64,000 nucleotides of DNA from an uncultured Bacteroidales bacterium (GCA_900318175.1 ONJQ01000001.1:159872-223871), one strand, 5' to 3'. Shown: positions 22,159 through 31,846, counted from the stretch's first letter. A program made the numbers and translations. The notes: generated by a model not told the origin, from the sequence alone.

Positions 22159-23520
22159 ATGGAGATACTTAGCAATCAGTCGGGTTTGCCGTTGATGGCG
22201 GTGGGGAAGCGGGTTGTGGCTTTCACTACCGGCGGTGGCGGCGTGGATCCTGTAGAGAAGTTGCCGGACGGACGGCCGAAGTTGACTTTCACTGTTGGGA
22301 AGCGGGAGTATGTGTGTTGGGGAGGCGGCAATGCGTACCCAGAGAAGGCTGATGAGACGATACGGAGCTGCGGGGTGTTGCAGACTGCGCTGGGGTTCAA
22401 GGCGCGGACGTGTTTCGGGCAGGGGGTGTTGCCTTATGTCCGAAAGGGTTTCGACGCGGATGGGGAGCCGGTGCTGGTGCCTGTGGCTGACGGTGAGTTG
22501 CTGGATTTTTTGGGCAGCTATACGTTCAGGGCATATATGGAGGGTGCGCTGCGGGACTTGTTCAAGTTCGGCAATGCTTTCCCTGTGTTTTACTTCAACA
22601 AGGACGGGCGGATTGTGCGGCTTTCGGCTGTGAACGCCCGCCACTGCCGAATTAGCCGGGACAAGAAGAGCTTGCTGGTTTACCCGGATTTCCAGTATGC
22701 TGCCCAGCCGATAACGGCTGGGAGTTACCGTGTGTTCGACATGCTTGACGAGGATGACCCGTTTCTTGACTTTGAGCGTCGGAAGGTGTTGGGGAAGCTT
22801 GGAAGCAAGCCTCTTGCCTTCCCGCGGCTAAAGAATTATTTTTCGAACAATGATTTTTACGGGGCTCCTGACTGGGAGGCTGCGTTGCGGAGCGGGTGGA
22901 TAGATATAGCCAAGCAGGTGCCTGTGTTCCTGAAGCATGCGTACGAAAACGCTATGAGTCTGATGTGGCACATCCAGATCCCTGCGAGCTGGTATGACTG
23001 GAAGTTTCCAAAGGAAGACTATAGTAACGACAGTGACGGGGAGGCTGCGCGGAAGGCGGACATTGAGGGTTTCTGGGACGAGTTGGAGCGCGAGCTTTGC
23101 GGGCAGGAGAATGCGAACAAGGCTATCTTTTCGGACTATGGGTGTGACGGTTACGGCCACGAGGCCGACAAGTGGATTATCGAGCGACTGAAGAATGAGA
23201 TAGACGCGAAGGAGCGTCTGACCACTTCGGCGGCTGCGAACAACGAGATTTTGTTTGCGGTGTTGATCAATCCTGCCACGCTTGGGGCCGGGATGCCCGG
23301 CGGGGCCTATGCCGGACAGGCTGGCAGCGGGAGCGACATCCGGGAGAGTTACTTGGTGAGCATCGTGAGCAACTACGTGGAGAAACAGCAGGTGCTGGAC
23401 CCTGTGCTGCTGGCGTTGCGGCACAATTATCCGGCATTGGGGTCGGTGGTGCTGAAGTATAAGGAGACGATTCTTACCACGCTGAATACTGGCAACAGTG
23501 TCGGGGAGGTGGAGAGTTGA
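22159..23520 (+). CDS. Portal protein
   Basis: 453 aa. It has the features of Bacteroidales phage portals: a beta-rich N-terminus, the segment LKFGNAFPVFYFNKDGR (read from FKFGNAF) near residue 140 typical of portal wing domains, KNYFSNNDFYGAPDW at about 230, then a long helical crown-like C-terminus. Portals form the dodecameric DNA entry ring. It follows the terminase module, although the J-domain island lies between them. Confidence 0.8.
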   Translation: MEILSNQSGLPLMAVGKRVVAFTTGGGGVDPVEKLPDGRPKLTFTVGKREYVCWGGGNAYPEKADETIRSCGVLQTALGFKARTCFGQGVLPYVRKGFDADGEPVLVPVADGELLDFLGSYTFRAYMEGALRDLFKFGNAFPVFYFNKDGRIVRLSAVNARHCRISRDKKSLLVYPDFQYAAQPITAGSYRVFDMLDEDDPFLDFERRKVLGKLGSKPLAFPRLKNYFSNNDFYGAPDWEAALRSGWIDIAKQVPVFLKHAYENAMSLMWHIQIPASWYDWKFPKEDYSNDSDGEAARKADIEGFWDELERELCGQENANKAIFSDYGCDGYGHEADKWIIERLKNEIDAKERLTTSAAANNEILFAVLINPATLGAGMPGGAYAGQAGSGSDIRESYLVSIVSNYVEKQQVLDPVLLALRHNYPALGSVVLKYKETILTTLNTGNSVGEVES

Positions 23521-23557
23521 TAGATTTGATGGATTTGATAGATACTATAGATACGAT
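23518..23557 (+). repeat. TAGATTTGA spacer array
   Basis: TGATAGATTTGA, TGGATTTGA, TAGATACTA, TAGATACGA: runs from the portal stop codon to the ATG at 23558. Confidence 0.85.
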
Positions 23558-24562
23558 ATGAATGTCTTGTTTTTTCGGGCTGATGAGAATGATCTGGCTG
23601 AGGAGTTCAAGCGGTTTCTGCCGGTGAATGTCACTACCAGTTTCGTCACCTTGGAGCCGGCCTTGGTCCTGGCCGAGACTAAGTTTATTCGGGCGGTTCT
23701 TGGCGCGCCGCTGCTGGAGCGTCTGGCCACGTATTTTGCCGAGGGTGCGCATGATGACGAGAAGATGAACCGTGCTGTGGAGCTTGTGCAGTCGGCGGAG
23801 TTGCGGCTTGCGTATTGGGACAGCTTTGACCAATTGGCTGTGACTATCACGGATCACGGCTTGGAGGACACCATGGGGGACAACCGGGTGTACCGATACC
23901 AGGCGGACGGGTTGCGCGAGAGTTTGCAGCGTCAGGGTTTTGAGATGCTGGAGTTGTTGGTTGAGTTCCTTGAAGAGGAGCGGGATTATTTCCCGGAGTG
24001 GGGTGCGAGTGAGGCTTGCACCTGGAATATAAAGAGTGTGATACAGGATTCCCGACGTTTTTTTGCGATTGTTGGGTTGAAGCGGGATTTCCGCCTGTTC
24101 CTGAGGGTGCGGGAGTATATCACTAACACTGAGCGCATGGAGCTGCCGTTCCGCATTGGGGGTGCTTTGGCGGAGATGCTGACCGGGCACACGGAGGATG
24201 TTGGGGAGGGCTCACGGTGCTTCCAGTTGTACCCGATGGTGCAGATGTTTGTGGCGTTCTGGGCGTTGGCGGACGGTCTGCCGGTGCTTCAGGGGACGGT
24301 GACCGCGGACGGGGTGTTGCAGATGCAGGAGAGTGCGAGTTACTCGATGAGCGGGCGTACCAACGTGCTGGCAGGGGACAAGGTGCTGGAGTCTATGCAG
24401 GGGAGGTTCCGCAGTAGTGCCGAGTACTACGCGGGGCGGATGGTGGAGTACTTGAATGCCCACAGTGTGGAGTTTCCCGAGTGGACGGTGCGCCGGGAGA
24501 CGTCCGGGGGGTACCGTGTGCATGACCGGTGCAACCGCGGGAAGAGGAGCTTTCATGTTTGA
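23558..24562 (+). CDS. DUF6712-like connector-region protein
   Basis: 334 aa. The ATG at 23558 follows the spacer array; an upstream ATG would include repeat-encoded residues. It starts MNVLFFRADENDLAEEFKRF, and helical domains follow (FIRAVLGAPLLERLATYF). It resembles the uncharacterised DUF6712 family found after portal genes in Bacteroidales phages. A head-tail connector or adaptor role fits position. The family assignment is from memory and tentative. Confidence 0.55.
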   Translation: MNVLFFRADENDLAEEFKRFLPVNVTTSFVTLEPALVLAETKFIRAVLGAPLLERLATYFAEGAHDDEKMNRAVELVQSAELRLAYWDSFDQLAVTITDHGLEDTMGDNRVYRYQADGLRESLQRQGFEMLELLVEFLEEERDYFPEWGASEACTWNIKSVIQDSRRFFAIVGLKRDFRLFLRVREYITNTERMELPFRIGGALAEMLTGHTEDVGEGSRCFQLYPMVQMFVAFWALADGLPVLQGTVTADGVLQMQESASYSMSGRTNVLAGDKVLESMQGRFRSSAEYYAGRMVEYLNAHSVEFPEWTVRRETSGGYRVHDRCNRGKRSFHV

Positions 24563-24569
24563 GGGGGTG

Positions 24570-24587
24570 GCAGCCGAGCACGGCTGC
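24570..24587. repeat. 18-nt palindromic element in spacer
   Basis: GCAGCCGAGCACGGCTGC, 8 bases after the stop of the connector gene. Confidence 0.85.
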
Positions 24588-24630
24588 CTGAGATTGGGAG
24601 AATGGGAATGAATCAATACAATAATAAACC

Positions 24631-25245
24631 ATGGGGGACTATCTTGTAGATGTTACTAATTATATGGCGGGGTTGGCGGCGTTGCACACGTCGCTGAACC
24701 ACCGTCCGCCTGCCAACAGGCATTTTTTCAGGGGTGAGCTGGAGGAGTTCTACAATAAGCTGCGGAGCGACGTGAAGTTTCCCTGCATGATACTGGAGGG
24801 GAGCGAGATTGACTATGAGGGGCAGATCTACAACCTGACGAAGGTACGGCACTGTGCGTTCATGATCGTGGACAGCATAGAGCGGATGCGGGACTATGAG
24901 GAGATCCAGGAGCGGATGAGCCGGTGCGAGCGTATCGGAGAACAGATTATGGGGCGCATTATCAGGGAGGCGGGGGACTCTGCTTCGGGGAGTCCCTTTT
25001 CGCGGTTGCTGATAAGCGAGATGTCGGCTGAGTACTGGCACAACGAGCCCCAGAAGTATGTGGCATTCCGTATGCGGTTTACGGTGAAGGGAAATGTGCA
25101 GCTGTGCGGAGAGGGGATATGGAGCGATGAGGTTACGCCTGACCCGCCTACACCGCCTGAGCCGCCTGTGGAAGGGGCTGTGCTGGTGAGTGAGGCTGGC
25201 AGGGTGCTTGCTACTGAAGTGGGGGAGTTTATTGGGGTTGAGTAG
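24631..25245 (+). CDS. Putative head-tail joining protein
   Basis: 204 aa, starting MGDYLVDVTNYMAGLAALH. Central segments FPCMILEGSEIDYEGQIYNLTK and CAFMIVDSIERMRDYEEI suggest an alpha/beta fold, similar in size to tail-terminator or stopper proteins. The last 30 residues are a Pro/Glu-rich linker and a short Val-rich tail. No firm family; assigned by gene order. Confidence 0.45.
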   Translation: MGDYLVDVTNYMAGLAALHTSLNHRPPANRHFFRGELEEFYNKLRSDVKFPCMILEGSEIDYEGQIYNLTKVRHCAFMIVDSIERMRDYEEIQERMSRCERIGEQIMGRIIREAGDSASGSPFSRLLISEMSAEYWHNEPQKYVAFRMRFTVKGNVQLCGEGIWSDEVTPDPPTPPEPPVEGAVLVSEAGRVLATEVGEFIGVE

Positions 25246-25281
25246 AGTTTATAGAGGTGATAGGTTTTATAGATTAGATAG
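25243..25281 (+). repeat. TAGATTTGA-type spacer array
   Basis: TAGAGTTTA, TAGAGGTGA, TAGGTTTTA, TAGATTAGA: begins with the upstream stop TAG and ends at the ATG at 25282. Confidence 0.8.
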
Positions 25282-26076
25282 ATGAAGGATATTCTTATAC
25301 GGATTGGCACTGAGGAGTTCCGGTACCAGTGCCCTGAGAAGTGGAGCGAGGTTACGCAGCGTCAGTGGCTGGCTGTTGTGGGGCAGTTGCTTACTTACGG
25401 GGAGGTCACGGCCCTTGGAGTCCGCGCTATACTGGGGATGCAGGTCAGCGAGGCTGTGCGGCTGATGCCCCTGGATTGGAGCGTGCTTGCCGCCGAGCTG
25501 GCGTGGATGAAGGATTTGGAGAGTGTGGACCGTTGGATGGTGGAGGAGGTGGAGCTGGAGGATGGCCGGAAGTGCTACCCCCCGGCGGCGAACTTCGATG
25601 ATATGACATGGGAGGAATGGATGTTCGCCGACACGTCGGCGAGCCGGAAGGCGTGGGATGTGGTGTCGGCTTGTATGTACCGCCCGCTGCGGGAGGGAGC
25701 CGGCGAGGAGGAGGACGAGCGGTTGCCGTTCAGCCGTTACGGGGTGTCGTCGCGGTTGCCGATGTTCAGCGGGTTGTCGCCGCTGCTGCTTCGGGCCATC
25801 GAGGTGAACTATGTGCTTTTGCGGCGGCGGGTGACGGACTTGTACCCGAATGTGTTCCGTGGCGGGAGGCGGAGAGTCAAGGTGGTGAAGGAACAGCCTG
25901 ACGCTGCTGTGGGCACTGACTGGGTGACGGTTTACCGGCGGTTGCTGGGGGAGCATGTGTGGGAGGAGGAGAGGTTGCTGAAGCTTCCGGTGAACACGGT
26001 GCTGTACCGGCTTGATGTGATGGTGAAGGAGGGACGGGAGAGAGAGAGGGAGATGCGTCGGGCCCGGCGGAGATAG
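25282..26076 (+). CDS. Hypothetical tail-assembly-region protein
   Basis: 264 aa, starting MKDILIRIGTEEFRYQCPEKW. Alpha-helical, acidic in the middle. It lies upstream of the lysins and tape measure, the usual place of tail assembly chaperones, but no slippery frameshift site is evident and no motif is recognised. The C-terminus is very basic (REREMRRARRR). Confidence 0.5.
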   Translation: MKDILIRIGTEEFRYQCPEKWSEVTQRQWLAVVGQLLTYGEVTALGVRAILGMQVSEAVRLMPLDWSVLAAELAWMKDLESVDRWMVEEVELEDGRKCYPPAANFDDMTWEEWMFADTSASRKAWDVVSACMYRPLREGAGEEEDERLPFSRYGVSSRLPMFSGLSPLLLRAIEVNYVLLRRRVTDLYPNVFRGGRRRVKVVKEQPDAAVGTDWVTVYRRLLGEHVWEEERLLKLPVNTVLYRLDVMVKEGREREREMRRARRR

Positions 26077-26120
26077 GGATTATAGATATGATAGATATGA
26101 TAGATATGATAGATATGATA
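26074..26120 (+). repeat. TAGATATGA spacer array
   Basis: TAGGGATTA, then four TAGATATGA units. The stop of the upstream gene is the first TAG, and the next start is an ATG inside the last unit (26115). Confidence 0.9.
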
Positions 26121-26693
26121 GGGAAAAGACAGGTTATTATTTCTATTACTGGGAGTTGTGATGACTCCTCGGGGCTGGCCGAGTGGTCTGCCTTGCTGCC
26201 TCCTGGTGCCCGACTGGCGTTGCCTCATTATTTTGTTGGGCGGGACGGCACGGTGGAGGCGTGCAAAGGGCTTGCCGAGGCTACTGAGTGGCTTGGGGGG
26301 CGCGATGAGAGCCGTGTGCACGTGGCGTTGTGCAATGCCGGGCCACTGCGGCGCAGCGGGGACCGTTTTTTTTCCGCTGCCGGCGAGGCGGTGCTGCATT
26401 TCTACGAGTTCTGCACCCAGAGCCCTTACCGTGGCCATGTGTATTATGAGCTGATAACGCCTAAGCAGATTGCCGCTCTTGAAGGGTTGTGCCGGGAGTT
26501 GATAGGCCGTCTTGGCATCCAGTACCGGTACGATGCCACGCTGGGGAGTTTGAGCCCCCGCTGCCTTGGCGGCGAGGCCGGGGTTTGGCTGGCGAGCGGG
26601 CTTGTGAAGGGGCGTATCGACCCCCACCCTCAGACGGAACTGATAAAGATGATGATGCGGCTGACGGATACGGCGGCCGAGAACGGCTGCTGA
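26115..26693 (+). CDS. Putative amidase-type endolysin
   Basis: 192 aa from ATG 26115 (MIGKRQVIISITGSC); earlier ATGs only add repeat-encoded MID units. LALPHYFVGRDGTVEA resembles the N-acetylmuramoyl-L-alanine amidase (Amidase_2) pattern, where an aromatic-flanked His binds zinc and RDG follows. GRDESRVHVALCNAG would be the second block and DPHPQ the third. The sequence is divergent, so substrate is inferred. No signal peptide: export would need a holin. The C-terminal AAENGC is encoded by a palindromic element. Confidence 0.55.
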   Translation: MIGKRQVIISITGSCDDSSGLAEWSALLPPGARLALPHYFVGRDGTVEACKGLAEATEWLGGRDESRVHVALCNAGPLRRSGDRFFSAAGEAVLHFYEFCTQSPYRGHVYYELITPKQIAALEGLCRELIGRLGIQYRYDATLGSLSPRCLGGEAGVWLASGLVKGRIDPHPQTELIKMMMRLTDTAAENGC

Positions 26694-26719
26694 AAAACAG
26701 GGCAGCCGAGAACGGCTGC
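26673..26719. repeat. Two 18-nt palindromic elements
   Basis: GCGGCCGAGAACGGCTGC (26673-26690, inside the amidase gene end) and GCAGCCGAGAACGGCTGC (26702-26719, in the spacer). Confidence 0.85.
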
Positions 26720-26739
26720 CTTAAAAAAAAGGAAAAGAT

Positions 26740-27213
26740 ATGAAGTATTTTAGCTTGGATGAGCTGTGCCTGTCGAACCGGGCGGCAAGGATGGGGGTCA
26801 AGAATGAGCCCAATGACGAGGAGCGGGAGAATCTTGTGGCGTTGGTGGATAATGTGCTGGACCCGGCGCGGGCCGAGATAGGGCACGCAGTAGGGGTGTC
26901 GAGCGGGTACCGCTGCAAGCGGGTGAACGATGCTATACCCGGGAGCAGCAAGACCTCGCAGCACGTGAAGGGTGAGGCTGCAGACCTTGTGGCGGGAGGA
27001 CCCCACGAGAACCTGCGGCTGGCACAGATTATCGTCCGCCAGGGGAAGTTCGACCAGTTGATACTGGAGAATGTGGGTCGGAAGGACTTGTGGCCGGCGT
27101 GGGTGCATGTGTCGTACAAGCGTAGCGGCCAGAACCGCGGGCAGATCTTGAAGCGGGTAGCCGGTGTGCCGGGATATTCAGTGGTGAGTTCAAGTGCTGT
27201 GCTGAATGGGTAG
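26740..27213 (+). CDS. Peptidase M15-type endolysin
   Basis: 157 aa. Zinc ligands of the M15/VanY D-Ala-D-Ala carboxypeptidase family are visible: His75 in SQHVKGEAADL, Asp82, and His123 in AWVHVSY. SGYRCKRVND near residue 55 is a family motif as well. It would cleave peptidoglycan cross-bridges at lysis. No signal peptide. It overlaps the following gene by 8 bases. Confidence 0.85.
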   Translation: MKYFSLDELCLSNRAARMGVKNEPNDEERENLVALVDNVLDPARAEIGHAVGVSSGYRCKRVNDAIPGSSKTSQHVKGEAADLVAGGPHENLRLAQIIVRQGKFDQLILENVGRKDLWPAWVHVSYKRSGQNRGQILKRVAGVPGYSVVSSSAVLNG

Positions 27214-27676
27214 GTATGTAAGGATCACGGAGGTGTCCCCGGGTGGCGCGCTGCTTGACACTGCCGGCTATAATGCGGCGGTGCGGAAGTGGGGCCGTCA
27301 GTTCCGCGGGATGGTGAAGCGGACGGCTTCAGGGTTCCATGACGGAAAGCTGGAGCAGCGCGGGGAGCTGACGCATACGTATCGGAGCGGTCCCAAGGCC
27401 GGGAAGGAGGAGGGTCGCCTTGTTGACAGCCTGAAGATGCAGTACAAGCAGGATGTCGGCGGGGAGATAGACCGCGTGAGCTTGCGGCTGCTTCGGCACG
27501 GTATCTTCCGGGAGTACGGGGTGGGCAACGGCACTCCGAAGTCGAAGGTGGGGATGACGAAGCGAACAAAGAGTGCATGGGTGAGCGACCCACTGGAACA
27601 GCACGAGGGGGAGTTGGTGGAGATTGTGGCTGAGCATGGGGCTGAGATGGTGCTTAGGGGGTTTTGGGTGAAATAG
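27206..27676 (+). CDS. Putative tail-completion protein, HK97 gp10-like
   Basis: 156 aa. Central SLKMQYKQDVGGEIDRVSLRL (read from DSLKMQYKQDV) and the segment HGIFREYGVGNG resemble HK97 gp10-like proteins. In that family a conserved aromatic region is followed by xxxYG near the C-terminus. Place before the tape measure fits. Its stop is the start of a spacer array. Confidence 0.5.
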   Translation: MGRYVRITEVSPGGALLDTAGYNAAVRKWGRQFRGMVKRTASGFHDGKLEQRGELTHTYRSGPKAGKEEGRLVDSLKMQYKQDVGGEIDRVSLRLLRHGIFREYGVGNGTPKSKVGMTKRTKSAWVSDPLEQHEGELVEIVAEHGAEMVLRGFWVK

Positions 27677-27713
27677 ATTTTATAGATTTGATAGATTTTA
27701 TAGATTTGATAGG
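27674..27713 (+). repeat. TAGATTTGA spacer array
   Basis: TAGATTTTA, TAGATTTGA, TAGATTTTA, TAGATTTGA: regular 9-nt period from the upstream stop to 2 bases before the ATG at 27716. Confidence 0.92.
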
Positions 27714-27715
27714 TT

Positions 27716-30700
27716 ATGGCTGGATTGAATGAAAAAATCAACATCTACATTAATGGCAAGGAGGTACAGAATACTATCAAGAGCCTCACTGCTGAGATGA
27801 AGAAACTGAGAGCCGAGCAGGCGAAGCTGCCTATCGGGAGCGATGAGTATATAGCCCACGCGAAGCGGATACGTCAGATTGACGGTATCCTGCGGGAGCA
27901 GCGGAGGGCTGTGACAGAGATGGGCGATGCCTGGCAGAACGCACTGCGGACGATGAGCCGGATAGGTAACACGATTGGCGGTCTGCGTGCCTTCGGTGCC
28001 ATGGTGAAGGCCACAGGTGACAGTATCAACAATATCGTGGAGACTGCGGCGCAGTTGGATGATGCCTACGCAAAGGTGCGGAAGACTACCGGCCTGAGCA
28101 CGGAGGAAGTGGCGGCGCTGAACGAGTCGTTCAAGCGGATGGACACGCGGACGGCGAGGGAGCAGCTGAACAACCTGGCCTACCAGGCCGGTAAGCTGGG
28201 TATCAACACCCGTGAAGCCGTGGAGCAGTTTGTGAAGGCTTCGGATGTGATCAATGTGGCGTTGGGCGACGTGCTGGGCGACGATGCGATGATTACCATC
28301 GGCAAGCTGACGGAGGTATACAGGAAGAGTACGGAGGTGTTTGAGGGGAAGAACCTGGAGGAGCGGATGTATGCCATTGGCGACGCGGTGAACGAACTTG
28401 GGAAGCGGAGCACGGCACAGGAGGACTACATTGTGGACTTCACGGCGCGCCTTGGCGGTCTGGCCAACCAGGCGGGGATGAGTGCGTCGGAGGTGATGGG
28501 CTTTGCCTCGACGTTGAGCCGGAACATGCAGCGTGTGGAGATGTCGAGCACGGCCTTCCAGAAGATGTTGCAGAATATGATCAAGAAGCCGGCGGAGTTT
28601 GCGAGTGTGGCGGGGATGGAGGTGCAGAAGTTCAGCGAGCTTGTGGCCACGGACTTGAACGAGGCCGTGATGAGAGTGCTGGAGGGGCTGAGCGGAGCCG
28701 GTGGGTTTGCAAAGATTGTTCCCATGTTCAAGGACATGGGATTAGACGGCACAAGGGCTGCGCAGGCCATATCGACGCTGGCGAACAACATAGACCAGGT
28801 TATCGAGGGACAGGCCATTGCGCAGCAGCAGATGGAAGCGGGCGGCTCGATGATGCAGGAGTACATCAAGATGAACAGCAGTATGGAGGCCGAGATGGAG
28901 AAGGTGCAGAAACGGATGGTGGATGCACGGGAGGAGCTGGGGAAGAACCTGTACCCTGTAGGGGTGAAGATACTGGGTTTGGTGGCCGACGGAACCACGG
29001 CCATCAGCGACATCATAACGGCGTTGAAGGAGGATGCGGGAGTGCGCGGTGCGCTGCTGGCGGGCATACTGGCCTACACGGCGGGGCTGGTGAAGATGCG
29101 GGGGCAGGAGGTGATGCTGCTGGCACAGCAGAAGCTGAAAAGCTTCGCGAACCTGAAGGAGCAGAAGGAGACGCTGCGGCTCATAGTCGCGAAGAACCGG
29201 GAGCGTGCCGAGCGTGCCAGGAATCTTGTGGCACTTATCGCCGAGCGGAAGGCGGAACTGGAGGCTGCCATTGCGGTGGATATAGCCAACGGGGCGACGG
29301 AGAAGAGTGTGGCGGTGAGAAGGAAGCGTGCGGCCATTGTGGCACTGGACACCCGCGCGGAGAATCTGAACACGGTGGCCACGGAGGCCAACACAGTGGC
29401 CCAGGAGGCGCAGAAGCGGGTTATGGCTTCGACACCTTGGGGACTGATTGCGCTGGCGGTGGCCGGAGTGGTGTATGGGATAACGAGGCTTGGAGCGGAG
29501 ACGCGGAAGACCAACAAGGAGGTGGCCGACATCAACCGTCGTATCGGCGAGGAGACCGCGGAGACGAAGCTGCTGTTCAACGAGTTGGAGAAAGCCGAGA
29601 AGGGCAGCCGGGAATATAAGACGACGCTGGCGAAGCTGAACGCGATGTACCCGGACATTATAGCGAAGTACCGCGACGAGGCGGGTGCGTTGACGGACAT
29701 CGCGGCGGCTCGCCAGGAGATAATAGACAAGATCGGGCAGCAGGTTGCCGCGGAGAGCCGGCTTGAGAAGTACCGCTCAATAAGCGGTGAGTTCGAGGCG
29801 GAGACAAAGGGGCGCGCCCGGCGGATCTATGACTATTTCGGCGGCGACGCGGAGCGGTACGGTGCCGTGATGGGTGCGTTGCCTAAGGGCTATGAGCGGC
29901 GTATCGGTCCCGCCGAGGTGGCCGAGATATACGCCAATATCAAGCGGACGGCTGGCGTGGATGTGGGGACGCTGTTCCAGTGGAACAGCCTGAAGCGGGC
30001 TGTGGACGGCTACATCAATGCAGTGAATGAGGCTTACGACGCGCAGAAGAAATGGGAGGGGATATACAAGGGATTTGGATTGACCGGGCAGCCTGGCGCG
30101 GCTGGCGGGGACAGCGGGATTGTGCTTGGTGACGGTGATGGCGGAGGAAGTCAACAGCCGAGAACGGCTGTTGACCCGAAGGAGGCCGAGCGTGCGGCGA
30201 AGGCACAGGCGCAGGTGCTGGAGAGCATGGGCAAGCTGGCGGCCCAGCTGGAGGAGAAAGCCCTGAGCGGGGTGGAGCAGAAGATTGTGGAGATAACGGA
30301 CAAGGTGGAGACTATGAAGCGGGAGCTGGCTGAGGCTTTCGGGGAGAACCTGACCGCCGAAGCCCGCGGGGCCTTGGCGGACTTGGAGTCTGCGGCCTTT
30401 CGGGCGAAGGATGCGGCGGTGCGGAAGTACATAGCCGACGCGGCGAAGACGCTGACGCGGGAGGGCGGCAAGAATGACAGTGCCGAGAGCAGCGGCTTGC
30501 TGCGGGAGATCGAGAATGCCGCCGACCGGCTGTCCTCCAAGTTGGAGCTGATGGATGCACGGCTGGCTGCGTGGAAGGAGGGTGCCGCATACATGGAACG
30601 TGAGGGGATGACGGAGGAGGCCGCAGAGGTCCGCGCCCTCATCAAGGAGTATGAGGAGCTCCGGCAAAAGAAGGTTGATTCGGCCTTTGCCGGGGTGAAC

Positions 30701-31843
30701 ACCGCCTGGGAGGGCACGACTCTTGGCAAGAAGCCGGGTGCCAATGTAGGCAGAGAGGCACAGGGTATTGTTGCCGGTAGCGGCTGGCTGGCGCAGTTTG
30801 CCGGGCAGAGCTACGGCAAGGATGTGCAGCAGGTGCTGAACACCTACGCGGAGGCGCGCCGGGAGGTTACCGAGAAGCTGACGGCGCAGGAGGCGAAGCT
30901 TGCGGAGGCGCGGAAGGCCGGGGTGTCCGCCGAAGTGTTGTCGGGGATGGAGGCCGAGCTGGAGGTTTTGCGGCAACAGGCGGGCGGATTGGAGGAGCTG
31001 AAGCGGAAGGCACTGGAGCTGGCCGAGAGCGACGCGCTGAAAAAAGGGCTGCGCAATATAGCCGACGTGATGGAGCAGCTTGGCGACAAGATGATGAAGA
31101 TATGGGGGTCCATCGACACCATATTAGACAATGTCGGCAAGAAGGAGCTGAAGACCGCCCAGGACCGCAAGGAGGCTGAAGATAAGCTGCTTGAAGAGCA
31201 GCTGCAGCAGGGGTTGCTGAGCCAGGAGGAGTATGACAGCAAGAAGGCTGCCCTTCGGGAGGAGTATGACAAGAAAGAGAAGGAGCTGGGGCTTGCCCAG
31301 TGGCGGCGGGAACAGGCGATGAGTTATGCCGAGGCAGTCATATCGGCCGCTGTGGCGTTTCTGAAGGCGTTGTCTGATCCGACACCGATGCCCACCTGGC
31401 TGCGGACGGCAAACGCTACGGCAGTGGCGGCCACGGCGGCAATGCAGGTGGCGGCCATCGCGAGCGAGCCCGCGCCGTATGCCGAGGGCGGCTATGTGCC
31501 GAGGCGTAGTTACTTCATGGCGGGTGAAGCCGGCGAGGAATGGGTGGCGAGCAACAGGCTTGTGTCCGACCCGAGGACAGCCCCGGTGATCCGGGCTTTG
31601 GAGAGCTACCAGCGGGGCGGCGGGTTGGATCTGCCCTACGCGGAGATGGACGCTGCGGGGATGGGGGCTGCTGCCGACGCGCTGGCGGCGAGCCGTGCAG
31701 AGCAGCGGGAGATGCTGGCTGTGATGAAAGACCTGGCGGGCTATCTGAAGGACCCGGCGAACAGGCGGGCGGTGATCAGCCGGCAGACGGAGGTGCTCTT
31801 TGAGGGGAACGAGGCCTTTTTGCGTGCGGCGGCGAGACTTTGA
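27716..31843 (+). CDS. Tape measure protein
   Basis: 1375 aa, the longest gene of the prophage, which sets tail length. The N-terminal coiled coil (about 15-65) is followed by a TP901-type domain (GLSTEEVAALNESFKRM, QLNNLAYQAGKLGI, LANQAGMSASEVMG). A hydrophobic segment is present near residue 565-590 (WGLIALAVAGVVYGI). Long coiled coils follow, then a second hydrophobic stretch near 1205-1225. The C-terminus has the GGYVPRRSYFMAGEAGEE motif often seen at the ends of tape measures. A palindromic element at 30151-30174 inserts SQQPRTAVD in frame without breaking the gene. Confidence 0.92.
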   Translation: MAGLNEKINIYINGKEVQNTIKSLTAEMKKLRAEQAKLPIGSDEYIAHAKRIRQIDGILREQRRAVTEMGDAWQNALRTMSRIGNTIGGLRAFGAMVKATGDSINNIVETAAQLDDAYAKVRKTTGLSTEEVAALNESFKRMDTRTAREQLNNLAYQAGKLGINTREAVEQFVKASDVINVALGDVLGDDAMITIGKLTEVYRKSTEVFEGKNLEERMYAIGDAVNELGKRSTAQEDYIVDFTARLGGLANQAGMSASEVMGFASTLSRNMQRVEMSSTAFQKMLQNMIKKPAEFASVAGMEVQKFSELVATDLNEAVMRVLEGLSGAGGFAKIVPMFKDMGLDGTRAAQAISTLANNIDQVIEGQAIAQQQMEAGGSMMQEYIKMNSSMEAEMEKVQKRMVDAREELGKNLYPVGVKILGLVADGTTAISDIITALKEDAGVRGALLAGILAYTAGLVKMRGQEVMLLAQQKLKSFANLKEQKETLRLIVAKNRERAERARNLVALIAERKAELEAAIAVDIANGATEKSVAVRRKRAAIVALDTRAENLNTVATEANTVAQEAQKRVMASTPWGLIALAVAGVVYGITRLGAETRKTNKEVADINRRIGEETAETKLLFNELEKAEKGSREYKTTLAKLNAMYPDIIAKYRDEAGALTDIAAARQEIIDKIGQQVAAESRLEKYRSISGEFEAETKGRARRIYDYFGGDAERYGAVMGALPKGYERRIGPAEVAEIYANIKRTAGVDVGTLFQWNSLKRAVDGYINAVNEAYDAQKKWEGIYKGFGLTGQPGAAGGDSGIVLGDGDGGGSQQPRTAVDPKEAERAAKAQAQVLESMGKLAAQLEEKALSGVEQKIVEITDKVETMKRELAEAFGENLTAEARGALADLESAAFRAKDAAVRKYIADAAKTLTREGGKNDSAESSGLLREIENAADRLSSKLELMDARLAAWKEGAAYMEREGMTEEAAEVRALIKEYEELRQKKVDSAFAGVNTAWEGTTLGKKPGANVGREAQGIVAGSGWLAQFAGQSYGKDVQQVLNTYAEARREVTEKLTAQEAKLAEARKAGVSAEVLSGMEAELEVLRQQAGGLEELKRKALELAESDALKKGLRNIADVMEQLGDKMMKIWGSIDTILDNVGKKELKTAQDRKEAEDKLLEEQLQQGLLSQEEYDSKKAALREEYDKKEKELGLAQWRREQAMSYAEAVISAAVAFLKALSDPTPMPTWLRTANATAVAATAAMQVAAIASEPAPYAEGGYVPRRSYFMAGEAGEEWVASNRLVSDPRTAPVIRALESYQRGGGLDLPYAEMDAAGMGAAADALAASRAEQREMLAVMKDLAGYLKDPANRRAVISRQTEVLFEGNEAFLRAAARL
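30151..30174. repeat. Extended palindromic element inside tape measure
   Basis: TCAACAGCCG-AGAA-CGGCTGTTGA: the core element with a 10-bp perfect stem. The outer bases differ from other copies but remain paired. Confidence 0.9.
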
Positions 31844-31846
31844 GCG

